Positions 32,845 to 41,088 of a stretch of 64,000 nt of DNA are shown here, piece after piece. A program made the translations under genes and the position numbers. Positions within the stretch are counted from its first letter, which is position 1. Each line of letters opens with the position of its first letter. The notes beneath the pieces are model-generated. The model saw nothing but the letters and a program-made list of their open reading frames with translations, did not search any database and was not told the DNA's origin. Source of the stretch: Nitrospira japonica (GTDB lineage: Bacteria; Nitrospirota; Nitrospiria; Nitrospirales; Nitrospiraceae); NCBI RefSeq assembly GCF_900169565.1, contig NZ_LT828648.1, forward strand, positions 2,826,501 through 2,890,500. The letters run 5' to 3'.

Positions 32845-34170
32845 TCAGCGGATGACTTGAATGGCCTTCCAACGCTCCGACCGGTACCGCCAGACCATTA
32901 GTCCCATCCGCAGCGTCCAGTCCGCGATCATGGCCAACCAGACGTAGAGAACCTCGAGTTGCAGCCAGAGTCCGGCCACGATGGCGACCGGCACGCGGAC
33001 GGCCCACATGCCGATCGTCGTGGCCACCATGATGAAGTGAGTATCGCCGGCCCCGCGTAACGATCCCGCCAGAACCATGGTCAGGGCCAACGGTACTTGC
33101 AACAGCGCCACGATTTTCAGGAAGACCGTTCCGAGCGCGATCACCGACTCATCATTCGTGAACGCGCGAAGCAGCACATAGGGGAAAAAGAAGAAGACGG
33201 CGCCCATGACGGCCATCACGAGGGACGCCAGGCGATTGGCCTCCCAGTTCTCCAGTTTTGCCCTCGTGTATTTTCCCGCGCCGATACTCTGACCGACCAT
33301 GGTGGCCGCGGCGACCGCAAATCCATAGCCGGGGAGAAAAGACAAAGACTCAATGGACAATCCGACCTGGTGCGCCGCATAGGCGACCGTTCCGTAGAGG
33401 AGCACGATCTTCGTATAGACCAGGATGCCGGTCTGTTGGACGATGCGTTCGCCGGATACCGGAGCCCCCACCCGCCAGAGCGCCCGAAGAAGCTCCGGAC
33501 GGATTCGAGTCGGTCCGTGCAGGAGCGGGCGGCAGCGATAGAGCAGATAGGCGGTGCCGGCGGCCTCGGCGAAGCCCACCGCGATCGCCGCGCCGTTGAT
33601 CCCCATCGCGGGGAAATTCCAGCGACCGTAGATCAGCGGGTAGGCGATCGCCACGTGGATGAGATTGACGCCGATCATGGCATACATTGGTGTCTTCGTG
33701 TTCCCCGTTCCCTGCAGAATCGCCGACAGCACTTGAAGCAACACGCTGAACGGAATCAGGATGAAAATGAGCGTGGAATAGGGAAGCGCGAGGCGAATGA
33801 CGTCCGGTTCCACGCCAAGCAGTCCCATGGCACGACCATTGAGCAACAGGCCGGATCCCGTCAGTGCCAGCGAGACCGCGACCGACAACCACAGAAAATG
33901 ACGGGCGGCTTGCCCGACGTCGCGATGCCGGCGCGCTCCCCACATTTGCGCGGTGATGACGTTGGCGCCGACTGAAATTCCAGACACGAGCGTCGTCGCG
34001 ATGAACGCCAGCAACTGACCTAAACCGACCGCCGCGATGGATTCGGCGCCGAGTCCGCCCACGAGAAATACGGCCACGATGCCTTCGGCCCGCTGCAGCA
34101 GACTGCTCACGGTCACGGGAAGCGCCAATGTCAGCACGGAACGCCGGATCTGAGTGACACCATCTGCCAT
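32845..34170 (-). CDS. MATE-family multidrug/Na+ antiporter
   Basis: The 441-residue protein has about twelve hydrophobic helices in the two-bundle MATE arrangement. Family features are the start RRSVLTLALPVTVSSLLQRAEGI, VGANVITAQMWGA, LQGTGNTKTPMYAMIGVNL in the first half, and VGQSIGAGKYTRAK and LAGSLRGAGDTHFIM in the second. It is an inner-membrane cation-coupled exporter of unknown substrate. It converges on the preceding gene with a 5-base gap and stands alone. Confidence 0.88.
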   Translation of the reverse strand: MADGVTQIRRSVLTLALPVTVSSLLQRAEGIVAVFLVGGLGAESIAAVGLGQLLAFIATTLVSGISVGANVITAQMWGARRHRDVGQAARHFLWLSVAVSLALTGSGLLLNGRAMGLLGVEPDVIRLALPYSTLIFILIPFSVLLQVLSAILQGTGNTKTPMYAMIGVNLIHVAIAYPLIYGRWNFPAMGINGAAIAVGFAEAAGTAYLLYRCRPLLHGPTRIRPELLRALWRVGAPVSGERIVQQTGILVYTKIVLLYGTVAYAAHQVGLSIESLSFLPGYGFAVAAATMVGQSIGAGKYTRAKLENWEANRLASLVMAVMGAVFFFFPYVLLRAFTNDESVIALGTVFLKIVALLQVPLALTMVLAGSLRGAGDTHFIMVATTIGMWAVRVPVAIVAGLWLQLEVLYVWLAMIADWTLRMGLMVWRYRSERWKAIQVIR

Positions 34171-34227
34171 GGGGCGCTATCCTAACAGACCGACGGGCCG
34201 GACGGTCAGCGTCTTCGTTCAAGCGCT

Positions 34228-35787
34228 ATGATGAACAGCATGGAGGATCAGACCGATTCATCGGGGCCCACCGCGCCGCCGCGGCTGTCGAAGTCGAAGT
34301 TTCTGTCCGGTCTCCAATGTCTCAAGCGTGTCTATCTGGAAATTCACAAACCCTTCCTCGCAACCCCTCCGGACGCTGCCACGCGGGCGCTGTTGGCCAT
34401 GGGGCACGAGATCGGCCTCGAGGCGCAACGCCGTTTCCCCGGCGGCGTGCCCGTTTCCGCCGGTGTCCGCCAACGTGAGGCGGCGTTGGCGCGAACGGCG
34501 ACTCTGATCGAAGATCCGGCCGTGCCGGCCATTTTCGAGGGGGCGTTTGAATCCGGCGGCGTGTTCGTCCGCGTCGACATTCTCGAACGGAAGCGGGATG
34601 CCGAAACCGGGGCTTCGTCCTGGCGTCTGATCGAAGTGAAGTCGTCGACGAGGGTCAAGGATCTTCACCTTTCCGATCTGGCCATTCAAAGTTATGTCCT
34701 TCTGCAGGCAGGGATCAGGCTGGCCGGCTCCTGTCTGATGCACATCAATACGGGGTATCGCTACGGGGGAGGAGATCTTGATCTGGAGCAACTCTTCGCG
34801 ATCGAGGACGTGTCGGAAGCCGTCGCGAAGCGAAGTGCCGAGGTCTCAGGTCTTCTGACCGTCATGAAGGAGCGATTGACCGCGCTCGAACCGCCGGACG
34901 TCGAGCCCGGATCGCATTGTCTCAGCCCCTATGCATGCCCGTTCTGGGCGCACTGCACCAAAGAGAAACCGGATCGATGGATTTACCGGCTCTCGGGTCC
35001 CAAGGCGGCGGTGGAGGGGCTGGCCCGGCAAGGCATCAGTACGATCGATGCGATTCCTCCGGCAACGCCGCTCACACCTCTCCAGAGGAGAATCAAGGAT
35101 AACGTCGAGTGGATCTCGCCAAAGCTCAAGGCCTCGCTCGAATCAATCCGCTATCCGGTTCACCATCTCGATTTCGAAACCATCATGCCGGCCGTTCCAC
35201 GATTTGCATTCACGAGACCGTACCAGGCCGTCCCCATGCAATGGTCGAATCATATCGAAGACCAATCGGGAGCCGTGATCCATCATGAGTTCCTACACGA
35301 TCAGCCGACAGAGCCCAGGAGACGCTGGGCCGAATCATTGATCGAGTCACTGGGGGAACACGGGACCATCTGCGTCTATTCGCCCTACGAGCAGGCGGTG
35401 ATCAAGCAGATGATCGAGGATTTTCCGGATTTTCGATCGGACTTCCGGCAGATTCTCAAGCGGCTCTGGGACCTGCAGGCGGTGATCCAGACCAACTATT
35501 ACCACCCTGATTTCGGCGGGTCATATTCGCTCAAGTCGGTGTTGCCGGCGATGGCACGGTCCGTGGGCTATGACGATTTGACGATTCGCGACGGAGGGCA
35601 AGCCGCCGCCGCCTACCATCATATGGTCTTTGTCGAGACCGATTGGATCGAGCAGGCGGCGACGAGGGATGCACTGAGGCGGTATTGTGCGCGAGATACC
35701 TGGGCCTTGGTGCAAGTGCGACACGCACTGAGCCGCAAGGTCTCGTTTCCGGTTGCTCCGAGTCTCATGAAAGATCCGACCGGGTGA
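34228..35787 (+). CDS. DUF2779 protein: Cas4-like nuclease plus DEDD-type exonuclease
   Basis: The 519-residue protein begins with SKSKFLSGLQCLKRVYLE, followed by a RecB/Cas4-like nuclease core (VDILE, LIEVKSSTRVKD, DLAIQSYVL). Three more cysteines in the SHCLSPYACPFWAHC segment, with the early one, suggest a Cas4/AddB-like iron-sulfur cluster. The second half resembles a DnaQ/RNase H-like exonuclease (HLDFETIMPAVPRF, final YCARDTW). DUF2779 proteins are widespread and uncharacterised. A TATGAT at 34227-34232 followed by an ATG at 34240 may mean the real start is 34240. Confidence 0.75.
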   Translation: MMNSMEDQTDSSGPTAPPRLSKSKFLSGLQCLKRVYLEIHKPFLATPPDAATRALLAMGHEIGLEAQRRFPGGVPVSAGVRQREAALARTATLIEDPAVPAIFEGAFESGGVFVRVDILERKRDAETGASSWRLIEVKSSTRVKDLHLSDLAIQSYVLLQAGIRLAGSCLMHINTGYRYGGGDLDLEQLFAIEDVSEAVAKRSAEVSGLLTVMKERLTALEPPDVEPGSHCLSPYACPFWAHCTKEKPDRWIYRLSGPKAAVEGLARQGISTIDAIPPATPLTPLQRRIKDNVEWISPKLKASLESIRYPVHHLDFETIMPAVPRFAFTRPYQAVPMQWSNHIEDQSGAVIHHEFLHDQPTEPRRRWAESLIESLGEHGTICVYSPYEQAVIKQMIEDFPDFRSDFRQILKRLWDLQAVIQTNYYHPDFGGSYSLKSVLPAMARSVGYDDLTIRDGGQAAAAYHHMVFVETDWIEQAATRDALRRYCARDTWALVQVRHALSRKVSFPVAPSLMKDPTG

Positions 35788-35797
35788 CGGCCCGTGA

Positions 35798-37006
35798 TCA
35801 CGCGACGGGAGACTTGCGGAAAAATTGGAGCAAGTCGGCGAGAAAGGCCGTGATGTATTCGCTGTGAAAGTTGCTTTCGTTGATTTCCAGTATGAGGACC
35901 CGTGCGTTCAGCACGTCCTTTTGCCAATCGATCGTGGCGCGATCGACGGGTTTGCTGGTCCTGACGGGAAAGGTTTCAAGGGCCAATTTATAATAGTAGT
36001 AGAAGTCGATTTCACGAAACACTTTGGCCTTGTTCAGGAGATCGAGCAGGGTCCAATTGAAGCTTCCTCCGACGAACACGGCTTTCCCCAATTGCCCGGC
36101 CGCCGGCCGTTGTTCGACCATGACATGCGGTGCCGGATAGTCGTAGGGCGGCACGGCGAGATTGAGCAATGCCGCCAAGTCCCGGTCGATCTCGCGTGGA
36201 CTATGGTCGACGGTGAGTCGTTGGAGGAACAGAGGACCTACTGAGGTCTGCGTCAATTTGCCAATGCGTTCCGTCAATTGTCTGGCGGTGTAATAGGCGC
36301 CTAGACCGTTCCAATGCGTTCCTCCTTGACAGAACAGCGGAACGGCGGCTGCCGCCCTCGCTGCAAGCGTGACCGCCCGACCGTCCACATACTGGATGTG
36401 CTGGGCTGCAAACTCCGACATGAAGCTGTCATAGTCGCGAAACGAGAACTTGGGGAATCCACAGAACCCTTCCGGGATGTCCTCAGGATAAATCGATGCC
36501 TTATTGGGAGTGATCAGGACGATGAGCGGGATGCCGCGGTTCTGCAGCTCCGATTGAAGTTCTCGAATCTGTCTCGCGCGCGCGGCGACCGTCTCCCGGC
36601 GCATCGGACGACGGATCTTGCAATAGTCCTCGATGTACCACCGTTCGTAGAGCTGATGGTGTTTGCCGACGATGATGGATTGGTCCTGCATATAGGATTT
36701 GTCGAAGAGGGAGTAGTAGATCTGGTTCCCGAGCCGTACGAAGAGAGCCCGCCCTCCATAGACCTTGCTGAATTGATCGTCGAAATGACCCTGCAGGGTG
36801 TGATCGAGCCAATTCGAAAACGATACGGCCGGCTCCGGCCGTGCTTTTACGACGCCTGACAACTCCAGACGATCGGAACCCAGATCGGAGGCCGATGATT
36901 TGTGAAACGCCGCAAATACGATTAGCAGGATCAGCGGGAGAAAGAACACGACCAGTATGGCTCCGAGAAGCAGGAGCCTGGCATGTTTGAGAATGGCGAA
37001 TGGCAT
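35798..37006 (-). CDS. AlgJ/AlgX-like SGNH acyltransferase or acetylesterase
   Basis: This 402-residue protein has one N-terminal membrane anchor (ARLLLLGAILVVFFLPLILLIVFA) and a periplasmic SGNH-type domain of the alginate O-acetylation family. Visible features are PNKASIYPEDIPEG, the catalytic His in FCQGGTHWNGLGAYY and the nucleophile motif VFVGGSFNW (GxS in place of GDS). Such proteins take an acyl group delivered by an AlgI-type partner and transfer it to a surface polymer. It lies 17 bases after the AlgI-like gene. The GTG at 37015 is an alternative start. Confidence 0.82.
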   Translation of the reverse strand: MPFAILKHARLLLLGAILVVFFLPLILLIVFAAFHKSSASDLGSDRLELSGVVKARPEPAVSFSNWLDHTLQGHFDDQFSKVYGGRALFVRLGNQIYYSLFDKSYMQDQSIIVGKHHQLYERWYIEDYCKIRRPMRRETVAARARQIRELQSELQNRGIPLIVLITPNKASIYPEDIPEGFCGFPKFSFRDYDSFMSEFAAQHIQYVDGRAVTLAARAAAAVPLFCQGGTHWNGLGAYYTARQLTERIGKLTQTSVGPLFLQRLTVDHSPREIDRDLAALLNLAVPPYDYPAPHVMVEQRPAAGQLGKAVFVGGSFNWTLLDLLNKAKVFREIDFYYYYKLALETFPVRTSKPVDRATIDWQKDVLNARVLILEINESNFHSEYITAFLADLLQFFRKSPVA

Positions 37007-37023
37007 GCGTCGCACCGGAACGA

Positions 37024-38436
37024 TCAGAACCGGAAATACATGAAGGGGTTAAACGTCGTGATTGAAATTTTGGCCACGGAGATTACGAGCAGGACCAGCG
37101 CGAGACCCAGCTGGCATTCCTGTTTCCATGGCCAGGCGACGACGGCCGACTTCCATCGCTCCAGCCATGGCGTCGCCGGCAAGAAACAGATGAGCAAACC
37201 CGCTGCCATCGCTGCTTTGACGTTATTGCCGAGGTAAATGAACGTGCCTTCGCTTGAAGTGAGACCGAGAAGAGCCTGAAAGTAGAAGAGGGCCTGATCG
37301 AAACTCTCGGCGCGAAAGACGACCCATCCGAACATGACGAGGAGAAACGTCGTCAGCACGTTGAGCAAGCGAGGCAAGGACTTCTGAGCCTCCAACCACC
37401 AGATCTTGTCGACGATGAGCAGTGTGCCATGAAACACTCCCCAGAGGACGAACGTCCAACTCGCCCCATGCCATAGTCCGCAGAGGACAAAGCACAGCCA
37501 GAGATTGCAGTACATCCTCCATGCCGGCACACGGTTTCCTCCGAGCGGGATGTAGAGATACTCGCGGATCCATGTGGACAGGGAAATGTGCCATCGCCGC
37601 CAGAACTCGGTGATGCTCGTCGCGATGTACGGACGATTGAAATTCTCGAGCAGGCGAAACCCCATCATACGGGCCAAACCGATCGCCATGTCGGAATAGC
37701 CGGTAAAATCAAAATAGATTTGCAGCGTGAAGCACACCGTGCCGAGCCAGGCATTGAGCGTCCCCAGGTCGGCGGCGGACAGGCCGAACACCTGGTCCAC
37801 GGCTTCCTGCATGGTATCTGCCAGCAGCACCTTTTTCCCGAGGCCGATCAAAAATCGTAAGAGGCCTTCGGTCACGTCTTCCAGTTGAGGGGTTCTGGCC
37901 CGCAACTGGTTGCAGATATCGTGATACTTGACGATCGGTCCGGCCAGCAGCTTGGGAAACAGAAGGACGTACAAAAGGTAGGAGGTTATCGATGACGCCG
38001 GTGGACCAAGGCGCCGGTAAATATCGACGAGATAGGTGATCTTTTCAAAGACGATGAACGACACGCCGATCGGCAACGCGACGGTCATGGCGGGGAAAGG
38101 AGTCAGGTTGAGGTTGAACAAGAGGTCATTGAGATTGTCGACAAAAAATCCGGCATACTTGAAGTATGCAAGAATACCGATGTTAAGGCAGATACCGAGA
38201 ACAAGCAGCCATCGTCTTTTCTCTTCCCGGTTGGCCAGATAGAGGGCATTGCCAATGAACCAATCGCCGGAGGCGGAGAAGAGAACCACTCCGATAAACG
38301 ACGGTTCCCCCCATGCGTAAAAGGCGATGCTGGAGGCAACGATGAATGGATTCCGCAGCGAGGGTTTCAGTGAAAAATAGATGACGAAGAAGAGCGGCGC
38401 AAATGCGAAGAGAAAAATCGGGGAATTAAAGAGCAT
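37024..38436 (-). CDS. AlgI-type MBOAT family O-acyltransferase
   Basis: The 470-residue protein begins MLFNSPIFLFAFAP, typical of AlgI/DltB-like MBOAT proteins, and has about eleven membrane helices. It contains FPKLLAGPIVKYHDI, FDFTGYSDMAIGLARMMGF, the WRRWHISLSTWIREYLYIPLGG loop and the invariant His in LWHGASWTFVLWG. These proteins pass acyl groups across the inner membrane for polysaccharide modification. The upstream GTG/ATG at 38484 is not needed. It sits between two SGNH genes, which form the usual acceptor-side partners. Confidence 0.92.
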   Translation of the reverse strand: MLFNSPIFLFAFAPLFFVIYFSLKPSLRNPFIVASSIAFYAWGEPSFIGVVLFSASGDWFIGNALYLANREEKRRWLLVLGICLNIGILAYFKYAGFFVDNLNDLLFNLNLTPFPAMTVALPIGVSFIVFEKITYLVDIYRRLGPPASSITSYLLYVLLFPKLLAGPIVKYHDICNQLRARTPQLEDVTEGLLRFLIGLGKKVLLADTMQEAVDQVFGLSAADLGTLNAWLGTVCFTLQIYFDFTGYSDMAIGLARMMGFRLLENFNRPYIATSITEFWRRWHISLSTWIREYLYIPLGGNRVPAWRMYCNLWLCFVLCGLWHGASWTFVLWGVFHGTLLIVDKIWWLEAQKSLPRLLNVLTTFLLVMFGWVVFRAESFDQALFYFQALLGLTSSEGTFIYLGNNVKAAMAAGLLICFLPATPWLERWKSAVVAWPWKQECQLGLALVLLVISVAKISITTFNPFMYFRF

Positions 38437-38646
38437 GACCTTTGTCCGCGCAGCCAAGTGCGTCTTTGGACATACTCTGCCCAATATATATCAGGATTAT
38501 GGGACTTCAAGCAAACCGCCTGAATCCGTCCTTGAACCGGCGGGTTCTCGTCATTGATCATCATCGAAAACGCTTTGAATGGCTGCGTCGACGGTCTGGC
38601 AGGTCGAAACCGGGCGACCGGAGATTTGGATAGGACGGGGTGGCGC

Positions 38647-40389
38647 TCAGGAATTGTTCTTGCTGTTGACCTCGAGGACCGTGATGGTCTTGTCTTTGGG
38701 ATTCTGCTGCAGATCCCACCGGCTCCTCACGAATACCTTGGAGCCGTCGCGGCGTCGATGGACCAGTTCGCCGTACCAGAATTTTTTCTCCATCATCTCA
38801 CGTTCGATCGCCGGGAGCGGCTTCGGGAACTGGGTCTTCAACAGACTGTGTGAACTCTTCCCCAATGCTTCACTGGATGTAAAGCCGTACAGCTCTTGCG
38901 CGCCCTTATTCCAATACCGAATCGTCCCGTCGGCGTCACGGACCATCAGGGCGCTGTCGTTCTGATCCAACACGACAACGTCGTCCTGCTGATCCGGGAC
39001 GTTCTGGACGACGTAGGCCGGGCTGCCGTTGATCAGCGCGTCATGGATCGTTCGTGCGACCAATGCATGACCCGCATCCGACCAATGGGTATCGTCAGAA
39101 AGAAAGGGCTGGCCGTATCTCGAGACCTCATCCCTGAAGACGGGCGTCAGGTCGATGAAGTCGATCTTGGGATCGATGTCGGCGACCATCGAACGAAGCC
39201 GTGAGGGAAGATTGCTGGGCCGCCAATCCTTGGTTTTATCGGAAAACTCGATCACGCTTGGCACGTCACTATAGACTCGATACTCCGTTGGTGCGAAGAC
39301 CACGACCAGTCGAAAGCCGTGCTGACGGGACAATTGATGCGCGGTTGATAGAGAGGTCCGGGTAATCGACATCGCCTCCATATGCTTGGCGGGAGTGCTG
39401 AACAGGTCGGAGATGAAATACTGCCGCGTTTCCCGTCCCTGTGCGTCTTTCACGAGCGCATAATAATCTCCGACCGCCGAAGACGATTGACATCCGTCGC
39501 GTAACCGGACGAACGTCGACAACAAATTGTTCAAGAACGAGCGTGTCCAAATCTGGCTCAGGACGCTTTGAGGCGGTCGCGACTCGGCCGTCAAATGCAA
39601 ACTGTCCTCATATCGCTGGACGTCGTTGAGGTCGTTGCCTTCATAGAACACCCAGACGATCGTCTTCGGGCGCAGCGGCAGCGCAAAACGTTTTAGCACG
39701 ATCAATTCCTGCTGTGGCCCGTAGCCGGAAATTCCCAGGTTGGCCACGGAGGCATGCTGAAGATTTCCTAGGACGTTGGTCATCAGGGAGTCATACGGGG
39801 TCTGCGGTGATTCAACGAAGGAATCTCCGACGACGGCGATATCCGCGGATGTCAAATCCGTCTGATTGCGGAATCCATGCTGGTCGTATCGGACATCGTA
39901 TTCCCGCACATCGTTCACCATGGTGGCGCACAAGGCCTCTGCGACGTTACCTCGAACGTATTTCCCCTTCTTCTGATAGTGGGGGGTATGAATCCACACC
40001 AGTTCGGGATCCTCGACATACTGGGGAATGTTCCACCAATTGGGACTGCCGGGAGTGCTGAAGAGGTCTTGGTAGTTGACCAGGCGGAGGACAGCCGGAA
40101 TTTCCAGAGCAGCCAAACACAACAAGAGCGTAACCGTGACCGTGACAAACCTGCTGCGTACTTCTTGCCGGGACACTCGGGACGTCATTCCATACAAGCC
40201 CCAGGTCACCAGGTACATGGCAATGAGGTTATCGGCGAGCTGTATGCTGTTGGTTGAGCCGGTCAGCCAGAGAAATACGTACCCGAAGCCGAAGAGAATC
40301 ACGACGGCCAAGGCCAGTCTGTTCGAGAACAGGCGGGAAGCCCAAGACTTTAATCGAACGATATTCATGGCCCGCACATTCGTATTCAT
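38647..40389 (-). CDS. Membrane SGNH hydrolase fused to a PAS domain
   Basis: The 580-residue protein has three hydrophobic helices at residues about 25-115, then an SGNH hydrolase domain with VVGDSFVES, the GND of FYEGNDLNDV and the catalytic DDTHWSDAGHAL. Residues about 470-575 are a PAS domain (ALMVRDADGTIRYWNKGA, RRRDGSKVFVRSRWDL). With three membrane crossings both domains would be periplasmic, although such PAS sequences are usually cytoplasmic. It is upstream of the AlgI-like gene and on the same strand, so it may be a second acyl-transfer partner with a sensory module. The combination is unusual. Confidence 0.8.
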   Translation of the reverse strand: MNTNVRAMNIVRLKSWASRLFSNRLALAVVILFGFGYVFLWLTGSTNSIQLADNLIAMYLVTWGLYGMTSRVSRQEVRSRFVTVTVTLLLCLAALEIPAVLRLVNYQDLFSTPGSPNWWNIPQYVEDPELVWIHTPHYQKKGKYVRGNVAEALCATMVNDVREYDVRYDQHGFRNQTDLTSADIAVVGDSFVESPQTPYDSLMTNVLGNLQHASVANLGISGYGPQQELIVLKRFALPLRPKTIVWVFYEGNDLNDVQRYEDSLHLTAESRPPQSVLSQIWTRSFLNNLLSTFVRLRDGCQSSSAVGDYYALVKDAQGRETRQYFISDLFSTPAKHMEAMSITRTSLSTAHQLSRQHGFRLVVVFAPTEYRVYSDVPSVIEFSDKTKDWRPSNLPSRLRSMVADIDPKIDFIDLTPVFRDEVSRYGQPFLSDDTHWSDAGHALVARTIHDALINGSPAYVVQNVPDQQDDVVVLDQNDSALMVRDADGTIRYWNKGAQELYGFTSSEALGKSSHSLLKTQFPKPLPAIEREMMEKKFWYGELVHRRRDGSKVFVRSRWDLQQNPKDKTITVLEVNSKNNS

Positions 40390-40611
40390 GCCAGACCGGC
40401 CGGCAGGACGGGACTAGCGAGATTCCTAGGTCGCCTAAAGAACGAGCGTATCCTTCTGGCGACCCATTGGCAATAGTTAAATATTATCGGTCTCACGGAG
40501 CATTCCGTGCCTATTATCACCCAGGATCGACCGTCGCCGTAGGTTGCTCCGATTTAGCAACCCCCGGTGGTTAAGGTCGGTATTCGCGGAATGGGTCGCG
40601 ATATTCTTATG

Positions 40612-40701
<90 letters not shown>

Positions 40702-41088
40702 GTGTGCTGGTGAGACTGACTCTCGGCGGGACTGGCAAGCCTCCGTTCAATTCAGCAGCAACGGGAGCTTACCCTGCAAGCCGTCATTTTTCAATTGGTT
40801 TTCCTGCAGGACGCTCCTCGGGGTTTCCAAGTTCATCCCGCCATCTCATTCCCGGGATTTTTACCATGATTTTCGGGCCAAAATTGGGTTTTCTTCTTTG
40901 GTTTTGGGAGTTTGTGTACTATGTTGTGTGCTGGCGCTCGGTTTTACGAGGTAATAGCCTGGTGGGTATACTGATCAACTGATCAGGACGCTCGTCAAAC
41001 GTACAGGCTATTCAAGGCCCTGTAACGCTCATATGATCCACAAGCCGGATATCCGCAGGCATCTTACCCACGCTGGAATGTTTGCCGC
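40702..41088 (+). other. Intergenic control region of the lipopeptide locus
   Basis: No gene is supported in these 387 bases. The part from 40850 to 40940 is G/T-rich and lower in GC, with short repeats of GGGATTTT/GGGTTTT type. The part from 40943 holds a promoter with an overlapping inverted repeat. A leader of about 110 bases then leads to the synthetase ATG at 41089. No tRNA terminator is seen here, since the tRNA reads the other way. Confidence 0.5.
40943..40986 (+). promoter_or_regulatory. Promoter and operator of the lipopeptide synthetase
   Basis: TTTACG (40943-40948), 18 bases, then TATACT (40967-40972). A perfect inverted repeat CTGATCA-AC-TGATCAG (40971-40986) overlaps the last bases of the -10 box and the likely transcription start, the classic position of a repressor site. 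No regulator gene is adjacent, so the binding protein is unknown. Confidence 0.5.
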
